Assembly (NCBI GenBank): GCA_016648135.1
Contig: JADDOH010023116.1
Coordinates: 124,001 to 188,000, forward strand
DNA length: 64,000 bases
Direction of reading: 5' to 3'
Origin: Agrypnia vestita
Lineage: Eukaryota; Arthropoda; Insecta; Trichoptera; Phryganeidae
Shown here: in pieces, positions 42,510-53,530 of the stretch
How the letters are laid out: every line of letters starts with the position of its first letter
Numbering within the stretch: the stretch's first letter is position 1
Translations under genes and position numbers: made by a program
The notes under the pieces: generated by a model
The model's input: only the letters and a program-made list of their open reading frames with translations
What the model was told of the DNA's origin: nothing
The model's database searches: none

Positions 42510-43580
42510 CAATCAACTTTATTGAACAGACTGTGAATGAAAATAGAAAGATGGTAACGAAGATCATAGTTTATTTTAATAATTGGAATATATTATTATT
42601 TATTGTTATTATTATTGAATATATTGTTTTTTACTGAGTTATTTATTTTTTGTGAAAGAATTTATTTTTAAAAAGTAATTAATTAATTAATTTATTTATT
42701 TATTGCATACTTATGTAAATACATACAAATAAGGAAGTAAGCCATTCATCTCACTATGATGAACCTGTGCCTTATGACAAAAATTAGGATAAACGCTGTA
42801 TAAAATAAATTAATTGCTTAAATATTGTAAATGTGTTCAGAAAACAAGTACATATTAAAATAAATAAAATAACATTAATAACTTGTAAAAAAAATAGCGA
42901 AAAATAAGAAACAGCATAAAAGTTATGTTTATGTTTGCATACAGGAACTAATACATTTTTATGAGCACATAAATAAACCGATACCTCTATTCTACAGTTG
43001 AGTAATTGTGCACCTACAGTTGACAATACTATCAATAATGTCTTCGCTGTATTATTTTGTGTCAGTAAAAATAAAAGTAGGATGTCCACACTGATTAAAA
43101 TAAAACAGACACTAAAGACATTTCGATATCATTATTATTTACTCAGCATAACACCCTTAATGGTTTTAAAGAACAAAAGAGCCTTGTAAAAAACATCTTC
43201 GTCCAAATGGAATTTATCAGCTCTTAGATTAGGGAAGCACACACTTGCTAAGTTCTTTTGGTAATAGCTTTGTTATTGAAAAAAATCGCAGAATTTGAAT
43301 CATGAAAAGCTGGCTGACTTTCACAATTTTATTCACTGTATAAAAGTGATTATAAAAAACTTAAAAAAAAAAATTTTTTAAGATTAATTTTTGCACAGCA
43401 TTTAAAGGCTCGAGTGTAGCATTGTAGCAGGTTCTCCTGCACGTGATTTGTAAATTAGTAATGAATGCACAATTGCATAATAAGCAGTTTTTAATGTGCT
43501 TCTATTCAGTATTTCTTAGTTCCTTGAAGATATACATATATGAGTTTAAGAATTTTATTTGTTAACATAGTAATATGGTT
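42510..43580. other. AT-rich stretch, nothing recognised
   Basis: Simple A/T runs, including TTAATTAATTAATT near 42680. No coding signal. Confidence 0.4.
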
Positions 43581-43582
43581 GT

Positions 43583-43850
43583 CTACTTCAGGTGTTTGTC
43601 AATAATTATTCCAAGGTATTTGATATAATCTACTCTTTCCAAAGATTGACAATTGCATTTCTGTACACAACTGTGTATTGTCAAAAAATTGGTCTCGTGA
43701 AGTTTGGCCTTTCGATAAAATGCTGAAAGAAATATATTTAGATTTTGAAGTGCTTAGAATTAAAAGATTATTATCAAGCCATATTTTTATAGTCTTCTTT
43801 CTTTTAATATAGTTGTCTTTCCAAGCGTAACCACAAAATAGCAAAATTGT
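43583..43850 (-). pseudogene. LINE reverse-transcriptase relic (KYLGIIID motif)
   Basis: One minus frame reads IWLDNNLLILSTSKSKYISF, a second reads QSLERVDYIKYLGIIIDKHL. Both are the typical palm-to-thumb segment of a CR1/Jockey-type reverse transcriptase, separated by a frameshift. The relic at 49740-50150 is a later part of the same protein type. Confidence 0.65.
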
Positions 43851-45010
43851 ATCTGATAATGCTATGGAAATACCAGAAAATTTTAATTCCCAAAGGTCAT
43901 TAATACAATAAGATAATGCTCAGTACTAGGTTTATTATTTGTATAATTTGAAAGATAACTTTTTACATTTTTTTATCATCATATTCGTATCATATATCGA
44001 ATATTTATTTTGGTAAAAGGCTTGTTTTGTAAACCAAATGACTAAAATTTATATTATCAAAATCGATCCAAGTTTGTTTATCCCACAGGGATGGTAAACC
44101 CGGACTTGATAAAGTGTGATAGCCTGTCCCAGGAGGCTTGATTGTGGTGGCAATACCCTGAGGATGCCGCTGAAGATGGGCGATCATCCATCCATGCGAC
44201 GAGAGGGATATTGAGGAACTGTCGCTAGACGCAGGGAGGTTGACACGGCTTCAGTGATGAATTGCTTAAGAAATAATGGACCTGATCGAGTGTTCAATAT
44301 CTGATACAATATGTATGTGTATACTGTTACAACTAACCGTGTGTATAGTCAGAGCCAATGCGTCAGCGAGCTTGTCTAAGTACAATATTGTAAATAAACG
44401 TGGAGGAATTATTTACATTACATTTTAAATAACCTAAACATTGTACGACATACAAAACCGAGTTATGTTTTAGTGACGACTATAATTTCGAGAGGTGCTG
44501 TATCGTCAACCAACTGCATTTAGTTTTCATTTATATCTAATAACGAAAGGGACTGTCGAATCTATAGTCACATTATTAAAGTATGTATATAAAAATCTTT
44601 GTAACTTCCTTGTACTGTAAAAGCCCACCAGGGAGTTGATTAATAAATAAATTTAACAAAGTGTATTTATATGTATGAAAATACCTACATGAGAATTTTG
44701 AGACAATATACCTGTATGTATTCTTGTGCAAATGATATACAATATGTAAATCTAAAACCCCATTTTCAAACATCCATCATCTTTATATAATATATATATT
44801 TTTTAATAAACGGACCTTCAGTAAATCCCAAAAACCTTTGAGTTAATTAATACACGCCAGGTGGAGTCAGGCCAAATCAATCCATTGTTTATCAAATTTA
44901 CGTATTTTTAATTTAACGAAATACATTCGTTTGGTGAATTTGTTATTTTAAAACATTATTTTATGATATTTAAAACAAATTACATGAATCAATAATAAAA
45001 ATATTTAAAG
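43851..45010. other. AT-rich stretch, possible small LTR
   Basis: Around 44327-44422 TGTTACAACTA...AATAAACG...TTACATTACA has LTR-like ends and a polyadenylation signal, but it is too short and unpaired to call. Nothing else. Confidence 0.3.
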
Positions 45011-45620
45011 ATACCCGATTTTTTTTTCTTTCCTGGGAACAAAGATTCCGATTTCGCCACAGTGAGCATCTATCTGGTCGCGCCAGCGTCCACATACAGG
45101 TATTATATTTTTTATGATATGTGTATCGATCGCCGTGCATGAGCAAAATGAGCGAGGGTATGTTAGACATACCACCTGATGTCAATACTCCGGTGCGCTG
45201 ATTGTCACTTTTGGCTGCACCGTCCAGTTTTTAATCGACCGCCACCTGCGTTGTATAGCGTCTGTTGTAAAAAGGTCACCGCCCGCTCCTGTCGTTATAC
45301 AATGCGTTCGCACCGCTCTTGTTATCCATCATTCCCGCGCCGCTATATCTTATTATTACTAATTCGCGATAGTGAAGATACTTTGGTGAAGACGGCATTT
45401 CAACATATCTACAGTCCATTCCAGCATCAGTACGAGTTTGTGGCAAGTCGAAGTTCCCAGAGGTGAGTCTTGCATTGTCTTGTCCTTTGTATGGGCGTTC
45501 GCATCTTATACCGGACGATTTTGCTCTCGCTTTGGAGTTTCGTGTAGTCATAAACGACTGGAGCGTGCGATCTTTAGCTGCCGCCGATCCAGAATCTATG
45601 ATTATGAAAATTTTCAATTG
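45011..45620. other. GC-richer unidentified segment
   Basis: Complex, CpG-containing sequence unlike its neighbours. Open frames exist on both strands (a plus frame at 45179-45466 and a minus frame at 45276-45617), but neither shows a recognised domain. It may be an old retroelement fragment or a host regulatory region. Confidence 0.35.
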
Positions 45621-46178
45621 TAATTATTCTCCTCATCGGTAGCAGTGGAATATTCAAAAGGTTTTTGTGTGACTTTTGCGATATAAAATGCAAAAATACC
45701 TACTTAAGCAATTATGTCAGTAGCAAAGAAACTTTGCAATAATAATAGTAATGGTGTTTTGCGGTGAGCACCAATATATCATGTGCTGTAGCCGTAAGTA
45801 GAGTGCTTAACTACTCAGGGTGCCAGTCTCTTAAAAATTGGAAAAAATCGGCGCAGTATTTTAGTACATTTAATTAATTAATAAATTTTATTTTTTAATA
45901 TAACATGCCCTGAATTAGACTTTTACATAATATGAAACATAAATGATTAAAATAGCATTTAGCTGTTTAAGTATATGAGATATACTGAATTGACTAAATA
46001 TTAGATATGACAGTTGTATTTTTTTTGTTTAATTTTAATTTCTACCATATAAATAAATAAATTTAAAATAAGTTGTAAGAATTTTGTGGGATTACAGTGT
46101 TAATGGAATTATTTTGTTGCAATTATAATATTTAATTGAAAGATTTATTGTTATGGAGGTAAGTTTATAGAACTCCAT
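45621..46178. other. AT-rich stretch, nothing recognised
   Basis: No structure noted. Confidence 0.4.
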
Positions 46179-46334
46179 AATCACACATATGGAAATAAAA
46201 ACCCTTTTTTAAATATATATTTTGAGACTCGTTTCGACTTATGATTGGTAGTGCCCTTATAAGGCGAAACGCGTTTCAAAAAATTAAAAACGTAAAATTT
46301 AAAAATAAGTGTTTTTATTTCCATATGTGTGATT
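46179..46334. mobile_element. 156-bp palindromic MITE
   Basis: AATCACACATATGGAAATAA at the left is perfectly inverted at the right end, and imperfect pairing continues for about 65 bp. The centre has a GCC-loop-GGC stem followed by GAAACGCG. Confidence 0.75.
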
Positions 46335-46359
46335 GGAAGGTAATCTCACGGGACGTGGC

Positions 46360-46775
46360 TGCGGGAGGAAAATTAAACACTATTACAATTTAAAGATTTT
46401 ATTAATTTCACCAAAAAGTCACTGGATACAAACTTTACTAGAGAACTGTTCATAAATTTTCGGTTTATGATGTTTCTGGAATATTTCATACATTCATCGT
46501 CCAGTTTTTTAATTCGCTCTAACTATCTCTAATCACTCGTCCGAAGAACACTTTGTATTGCGCTGTTTCAATTGCATCGATCACTTTCTCGAATATTATG
46601 TTCACCTTCAGACATAGGTACTCTCTTGATTTATTATCGCTGGTATCACTCACGTGCTAGCAATAAACGCCACATGGTTCGCTTGTCTGTGGATTTCAAC
46701 AACGCAAAAACTGTAGCGCAGAGCGCGACGTTCTTTTATAGGTAAATGCCTTCTCCATGTTTCGGTAACACCACA
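46360..46775 (-). mobile_element. LTR-like sequence, copy 1
   Basis: On the minus strand it starts TGTGGTGTTACCG, has ACCTATAAAAG as TATA box, a GTTTATTGCTAGCA block, AATAAAATC near the end, and ends CTCCCGCA. Blocks in the same order occur at 52937-53530. Confidence 0.5.
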
Positions 46776-47515
46776 TTTGTAACGAGATTCGTGTGGATCA
46801 TGCTAAAACCTCCTAGTATCTTCCAATTATAGTGTAAAAGGTGTAAAGTGCTATAAAATTGACGATTATGTATAATTCTTTCCAATTAAGTACCATGTCG
46901 TTACAGTATATTATTTTGAATTTTTTATCATAAACCGATAATGTTTTAATTTCCGGTTCGGTATTAAACTGTTATTCTGACGGTGATTAATTTTGGATAT
47001 CATATTATTGCACATGCGTGAATGTACCTACTCGGTTCCCAGGGAGTCCTGTGTGCCAGAAGTAGGCAACAGGTCTATTACGAGCGTCGTATCTAGCGGA
47101 GTATTGTAAGTGTACTACGAAAATGTTCAATTCCCGGAGAAGCTAGTCCCTCGTCTGGTGACACGAAGCTCGGGAATTCGATAATTCAATAGTCACTAAT
47201 TAATCACATACCATAAGTGGAAACGTTCCAAAGTTAATACTAAATATAATATGAGTGATCTTAGTGCGAACGTTCTCTCTTTAAAACAGCGTTTTGATGC
47301 ACTGCGATATAATTTGATTTAGAAATTTATTCAATAACTGCAAAATGACTTCGCGGTAATCATTTATCTCAATAATAAGAAAGCAATTTGTATTAGCCAC
47401 AATTTATTGAATTATCAACATGTTTCGGAGCCAATCATACCTTCATCAAAAATTAAAATAGACATTATTTTATTTTCTTCAGTATCTAATTAATCTAGTC
47501 AAGCAGTCTTTTTCT
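46776..47515. other. AT-rich stretch, nothing firm
   Basis: Around 47420-47460 the minus strand has TTGATGAAGG...CCGAAACATG, a weak relative of the hammerhead-like hairpins. Confidence 0.35.
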
Positions 47516-47519
47516 TCCT

Positions 47520-47640
47520 TTTGGGAAATGATCTTGTTAAAAGCCTCAAAATCGGTATGAATATGGAAGAAGCGAGAGTCGTTTATCAGGACAGGAGAGA
47601 GTTGCGCTCCATTCTTTCACCTTTAATTTATAAAATATAC
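47520..47640 (+). pseudogene. LINE C-terminal relic, same family as 15588
   Basis: The plus strand reads MNMEEARVVYQDRRELRSIL, matching MNVAEAKVVCQDRRVWRSIL at the end of the 15.6-kb LINE. Confidence 0.65.
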
Positions 47641-48139
47641 TTTCTTCTGGTACGAATGAAATAAATTGGTCTTAATATTATGAAAGAAATGTACCTACCA
47701 TGACCAAAACTACAACCCATGTTTCGGTAAAATAACAATTATTTAAATAGCCCGCTAATGATCTCTTATTCTGGTTCAGGGCTCATATCCCAGTGATCAC
47801 TAAATATTTATTCGATACATTTTTTTCTTCTATTAATCCATTTATTTTCTTTTAGATAATTAATTGTTTTCAATATATATTACGTTTTCGTGTACTGCAT
47901 TAAAATTAAATTTCTCGTGCTTAAAAATAAAATTTCTTCTGGTTTATTCTGCCAGTGCTTGGGCCACACTCCAGTATGCCCTTATCGGGAGGCTTGGAAA
48001 TAGACAATAGGAATTGGACCACATTTCAGTGATTTGAAGATAAGACTGGTTGTACTATCGTTCCCGTCACTTTTGACGGAAACATTCACCGACTGGTAGA
48101 ATATACATCGAAGTTGTTTATCCAAATAAAGCATTAAAA

Positions 48140-48340
48140 TATTCCATTTTGCCTTTCCGGGCGGCAAGCGGCGCCAGCGCAGCGCCTCGCCTCGATACGT
48201 GGATGTGAGCGGCGCCAGCGGTGACTAATTTGCATTAAGATCAAATGGTTATTATGTAATCAAATTATTATGGTAATGGATGTGGCTATCTTCAGGATTA
48301 ATCCATAATATTCCCTCTCCCCGAACAGTTTCTTGGGATC
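48140..48340. promoter_or_regulatory. Candidate regulatory element: GC-rich patch with octamer and Otx-type sites
   Basis: A GC-rich block (GGCGGCAAGCGGCGCCAGCG region and a second GCGGCGCCAGCGG) is followed by ATTTGCAT (POU octamer) at about 48229 and by GGATTAATCC at about 48295, an overlapping palindrome of the Otx/bicoid site TAATCC. It stands out in a low-complexity AT background and has no coding frame. Regulatory role is inferred from motifs only. Confidence 0.3.
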
Positions 48341-48955
48341 GCTTTCCACAATCATAGTTACATTGAATATTAATTTTCACGAGATTAAGCCGAGTAAATT
48401 TATCCTCATGGAAGCTCCAAAATTCATATTTGAATATTTACGAGGGATTCCGCATTTTTGAACTCTCCGAGGAGGTGGAGGCTCGGAAAGTTAAGGTACA
48501 AAAGCAATTTAAGTTTTTGAATTACAATTTAAAAGGTAGACTTTAAATAAAACTCGCTTTCGAAGTGCGTCCGCGTGTTTGATATTGTAAGGAAGTAGCG
48601 AAATAATTTTTTGAAAGTGGTCACGTTAATATTTATATTTACTGCCTGGCGAAACGAGTAATAATTAAATCGTAGATACTTTACGTACCGCATAATAGTT
48701 TTCTGAACAGCGAAACACAATCAATATTCACTCCTTCATTTATGTGTAATGACCTCGCTTCAAAATAAATAATTGTATTTAAAAAGACGAAAAGTTTTTT
48801 AATGTTTTAAAATTTGAGACAAATATTGTTGTTATAAACCGTACTCAAAAATTAAGGGCCTCGCTTTAAAAATCATGATTTTTATTCCTTTATTCTAAGA
48901 ATATAGGGGATAGAAAGTAGGAGAGTCTCGACGATGTACTTTCATCTTTTCATGT
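48341..48955. other. AT-rich stretch, nothing recognised
   Basis: No structure noted. Confidence 0.4.
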
Positions 48956-48959
48956 CTTG

Positions 48960-49450
48960 TGATTTATCAATACTCAATTTGCCTTCATACAGTCTTCTTG
49001 ACATTTTTCTAAACTTAGTTTGGGTCGACCCATCAGCCGCCTTCTCCCCAGAGCTGCAAATAAAATATCGTGTTAAAGCTACCTTAATTTATTGAGATCT
49101 TTCTAACATATACAGAAGTAGAGGCTTCATGCCGAGAGTCTGTCTTATTTCGGTTCTTCTCACTCGTTCCAATAATGTTACTCCCAAGAAAATACATTTC
49201 GGTTGTTTGGTTTCATCTCCCTATTTTTGTAAGGATCCATATTTGATGTTCATTTATTAAAGTGGGCCTGTAGAAATAGTCAGCTTAGTCTTGACACTTG
49301 TTATACTAACCTGGGAGTCACTTTTTTATCTCCAGTCGCTAGAGAATCCACTCGAAAGTATTTGAACTGGTCGACTTGCTTTGTCTGCGTCTCTTGGATT
49401 CTGATCGCACACACATCCTTCTCTTGTGTATCTTCTCGTGTAGGCGCCAT
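48960..49450 (-). pseudogene. LINE reverse-transcriptase thumb and C-terminal relic
   Basis: Minus-strand pieces in order: RIQETQTKQVDQFKYFRVDS (counterpart of VDQFKYLGS), then a segment equivalent to the LIYGSETWTLTK motif, then LERVRRTEIRQTLGMKPLL, then RRRLMGRPKLSLEKC. This order is that of insect LINEs with GSETW-type C-termini. Several frameshifts and stops. Confidence 0.65.
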
Positions 49451-49739
49451 CCGCGCCACGTCGTCCGTTAAGCGAGACAATTAATATTTATTTATTAAAT
49501 TTAAATGACGTATATTTGCAAAAGAGACAGAGAATATTAACGCTTACACACTTCAATAAAGAATTTAATTCTTATAAGTAGGGGAATTGTCATATATTTT
49601 TAAAATAATAGAAGCATTATATCCGAACAGTGAAAAATATATAATGTAATAAAAATAAAATTTGTCTAGAAACATTAGATTAAGTACTAAAAATTAACAA
49701 GGTATTATAATAATATTTAATTTAATAATTATACAAAAT

Positions 49740-50150
49740 GACTGTTTTTGAAAAGATTTGTTTTCATAGTGTTGATGAGATTGAATTTTGACTAGATTTT
49801 TAAATTTAGTTTTGAAATTTCTATAATTTTTCCGTCTTCATTTCATTGGGAAGAGCATTGAAAATGATACTCCTTGATAGCTGAAATTATGTTAGGCTGT
49901 GCTTGTTTTACAAAATATTTACAGCTATTTGTGAATTTGAAGTATTGCAAATTTTTGATAAATGTGATTAATATTTAGGACATTAAAAATGTTGAAAAGT
50001 TCCCTTTTTGGGATTATTGAAATCAAAATCACCATGATAATTACTTTCTGCACTATTTCCACTGGTAGCATATTAGATTTAAAGATCCCACCCCAGCCAA
50101 CTATGCCACGGCAAATGCAAACTACATCACCTTCAACCATGTCTCACACT
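49740..50150 (-). pseudogene. CR1/Jockey-type LINE C-terminal relic
   Basis: The minus strand reads GIVGWGGIFKSNMLPVEIVQ and continues in frame for about 45 residues. After stops it has FNALPNEMK-like and KFKTKFKNLV-like pieces. YGIxxWGG is a standard motif downstream of reverse transcriptase in this type of LINE. Confidence 0.68.
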
Positions 50151-50935
50151 CTCATAGGACTCTCTTATTTTGTCCATTAAAATAGTGAACCGGATCGGTG
50201 AATCGGCGAATCGGGAGGCATCTTTGTTACTACGACATAAAACTCGTCCGATATTGCGCCATTATTTCACATAAAATTATTTCAGTCCTTATACAGAGAT
50301 CGAGTTGTCTTGGGAATGTCATCTTTTATCCATACTCATACCACACATCCACAAGATGTCGCGCGGTACCAATTGCTTTCTCTAGATCTATGATAGGTAC
50401 CCGAAAAAATATTTTTGAAGTATAAAGAAATGGTATGTTTTTTTATTTTAATAATATTTTTTTTATTATTAAAATAAAAAGTTGTATAATGTGATTAATC
50501 TATCATATTAGACACATAAAGGAATATATTATTAAAAAATAATGTTTATGTGAAATTAATTTATTCTATAAACACATAAATATATCATTTTTAAGGTGGA
50601 TTCTCTAATATGGTGTTGGCTTATTCTGGGGTAGACCAAGGGTAATATTTAAAAGAAATTAAAGAAAAATAATTCATTAGATTAATTTATATTTGATTAC
50701 TGGCTGTATATCCATGAAAAATCAAGGAACATAATAATTTGAGGATTATGAAGCTGAAAATTTATGAATAGAAAACCATTTGTTTTTTATTGACTTTTCG
50801 ATCAAATCTAAAACTAAATATAATAAAATATAATATAAAAATGTCAAGACCTGTAATTTCAACCTTTGCGTATTATTAATGTTTCAATTCCGTAATTATC
50901 TAATGTTTCAATTCCAACAAGTTTCAAATTTACGG
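50151..50935. other. AT-rich stretch, nothing recognised
   Basis: A direct repeat of AATGTTTCAATTCC lies at about 50878-50920. No gene. Confidence 0.4.
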
Positions 50936-50985
50936 ACTGATAGTCAGAAGGACAGACAGACAACGAAATTATTGTATTTAGAAAC

Positions 50986-51099
50986 ATCTTGAAATTTTTC
51001 GGCGTAGTGGGGGGAAGTTTGCGCATGTACCATTCCACCAACGAGACTCAAATTTTGTCTTCTGCGCATTCCCCCACTACGCCAAAAATTTTCAAGAAG
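50986..51099. mobile_element. Palindromic MITE (GGCGTAGTGGGGG arms)
   Basis: CTTGAAATTTTTCGGCGTAG at the left is inverted at 51059-51099 (GCGTAGTGGGGGAATGCGC). A single arm of the same family occurs at 62455-62512. It adjoins an inverted copy of the TCCG-type dispersed repeat. Confidence 0.65.
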
Positions 51100-52012
51100 T
51101 TTTCCGGCATCTGTATTACTTTTCAGGTTTTCATTAAATAAATGCAATACATAAACAAAATTCAATAAATGCTCACAAATTTTTTGATTCAAATAGCTCA
51201 AATATACCTATAACCGTATACAAATGTCATTTGGGAAACGCGGATCTATATTTAATCTTAAATGACATAGGATTGTCGAAAGGGAAGACTTACATTAAAT
51301 ATAAGTGAATTTTGTCATTAATCGGGTAAAATTAATCAAGAAATAATTTATCTCAAGCGATTGATCCGACAATCTCAAGTCATGCGAGGTCGTACGTGGG
51401 AAGCATCTGCCTGTATTAATTGGTGCCGGGAGCGCATCAGGCGCCGTGTGCACTCAGGGATTCTATATTCCAGATAGTAAATTATCGCACCTTGAAAGGA
51501 AGCCCGATTATCCGTGCTCACCTGTCTGAGACGATCGAGATAAAACATCCGATATCGAAATTATTAATATGTTCCAGCAGGACATCTAATGAATATGGAT
51601 ATCAAGGTTTTTTTATTTTGCAACGACTTGAAATAATAATACAATTTACACCTGATTTTCCATGTACACGGCATACTAGCAGACGAAAAAACTCGTGCAA
51701 TAGAAAACCGTGTTAAAATATATGGAATACAGTTCATATGAAAAAATATGAGAATGGTTCTAGATGTGATGTTATTTGCAATTTGTTTTATCATCAAGTC
51801 ATTATTTAGTATAAATTTATTATAAAAAGTGTATTGTGTAATTATTATATAGTATTCAAAATGTCCATAAAATATTTATACCTTGGTCCTACTCTAATAT
51901 CACTCTAGGACCATCTATTAGGTTCAATCTGTTGACCTGTTTCTTGTCAACCTGTTGACGGTCTCTTTGTTATAAAGTAAAAAAATATGTGAAAACCAGG
52001 CATGAACAGACT
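51100..52012. other. AT-rich stretch, nothing recognised
   Basis: No coding signal with splice sites. A short TGTTGACC/GTTGACGG direct repeat lies near 51935-51962. Confidence 0.4.
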
Positions 52013-52583
52013 TTTTTTATCTGTAAATGGTTACGGATATTTTTTTTTATACGAATCGTATGCTTTACCGAGAAACGTTTTCGACTTTTCGTAAAAGATT
52101 CTCAACGTTTCGTTGAATTCATATTCAACGTCATAAGGAGGACGACCTGTATCAACAGAACGGCACCTTATACCCAGATTAGTGAGGGAATCCATTGCAA
52201 TACAAACGTCCCAATTTCAATAGAGATGACAGTTACAATGTTTGATAACAAGTATTTGGCGCCCTGTTCTTACGACTTTGATTCAACCTTTGAGAGATGC
52301 CGCAGAAAAGTCCACCGATGTAACCAGTATATATTGCACACTGGCAACCTCTATCGTAGAAGAAGTGAACACTCAACAAAGTGCATACAATTTACGCCCC
52401 CGGAAGCATTAATCAGTCCGCCCTGTGCCTCCGCTGGTACAAGTCGTCTTCCTGATAACGTTGAATATGAATTCAACGAAACGTCGAGAATCGTTTCTCG
52501 GAAAACATACGGTTCATATAAAAAAATATCCGTAACCATTTACAGTTAAAAATGTCTAACGACCGTAATACTAACCTTAACTC
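52013..52583. mobile_element. Inverted-repeat element related to 11405-11554
   Basis: Arms at 52013-52155 and 52436-52549 are inverted copies over about 115 bp (CTGTAAATGGTTACGGATAT, CGTTTCGTTGAATTCATATT). Outside the right arm GTCTAACGACCGTAATACTA matches, inverted, the left end of 11405-11554. A plus-strand open frame of 186 codons (51989-52549) runs through the element, but its arms encode nothing recognisable. Confidence 0.65.
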
Positions 52584-52678
52584 TAAGAAAACAGACGTAA
52601 TTGTTTAAACAATATTTACGAGATAGGTACGCATAATCATACACAATGTATGTGAAGGTACATTTGTTTTAAATATAG

Positions 52679-52787
52679 CCCAATTATAATAATTTCGTTG
52701 TCTGTTCGTTCGTCCGTCTGTCCGTCCGTCCATCAGTCCGTCCGTCCGTCGTAACTTAGTGTAACGTCCTTTATAGTATACCTAATT
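52679..52787 (+). repeat. TCCG/TCTG-rich dispersed repeat, copy 2
   Basis: Same order as 36798-36900: CCAATTATAATAATTTCGTT, then TCCG-rich microsatellite, then TTTATAGTATA. Confidence 0.65.
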
Positions 52788-52936
52788 TTTTTAATACTTT
52801 GAGAACCGACACATGTAAAAATACTGTCATTTTTGACAAGAATATTTAAATAAAAATGAATAAATAATTTTACTAATATAATATACATGACGCGCACAAA
52901 CCTTTAAGTTTTAACATATTGTCACTGGATAGCGCC

Positions 52937-53530
52937 TGTGGGGGACAAACAAAACTCTGAGAATTAATTAAAGTTTTATTTAACACAAAAGAAAGTCACC
53001 GATCACGAACTTTACTAAAGCGGTATTGTGTAATTCGGAATAATAATCGAGGAACTTCTAGTATAGTTTCTACGTATACTGTCGAATCTGCAAAAATTCT
53101 TTTTTCGTTTTAGTATCTTAAATCATCCAATTTACTCTATACATATTAATTTTTTTTTTCATTTCAAACAAAGCACACATTATAAAGGATTTTTTTTTTA
53201 TATTTTTGAAAATATAGAGCAAATCGGATGACAATGAGAAATAAACTTTCGAATTTTGCAGTTTCGCAAGTATACGTAGGGGCCGTTGATTTCCACGCCT
53301 GTTGAACACTTTATTTGTCGTTTCTTTCAAGGCTGAATTTCTGAAACTTGTCGAACGCCCGGTAAGTACATTGATAAATTATTTTCGCTGGTTGTTTATA
53401 ATTTAAACGCGATCGCCGTTCACTTATCGCTTTTGTCTCTGGTTGCTAATAAACGTCAAACCAAAATCGATGTCGCCGCGCATCTCGCGCACAAATTTAA
53501 ACTCTCGATTTTCTAGAAATTTCTGGTATA
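52937..53530 (-). mobile_element. LTR-like sequence, copy 2
   Basis: Minus-strand blocks GACGTTTATTAGCAACC, TTTAGTAAAGTTCGTGATC, GTGACTTTC, AATAAAACTT and the end GTCCCCCACA follow the order in 46360-46775. Immediately after the end is GGCGCTATCCAGTGAC, which could be a primer-site remnant. Start limit uncertain. Confidence 0.45.

Noticed and set aside
44327..44422. Small LTR (TGTTACA...ATTACA with AATAAA)
   Set aside because: Too short, without a TATA box or a partner; ends could be coincidental in AT-rich DNA.
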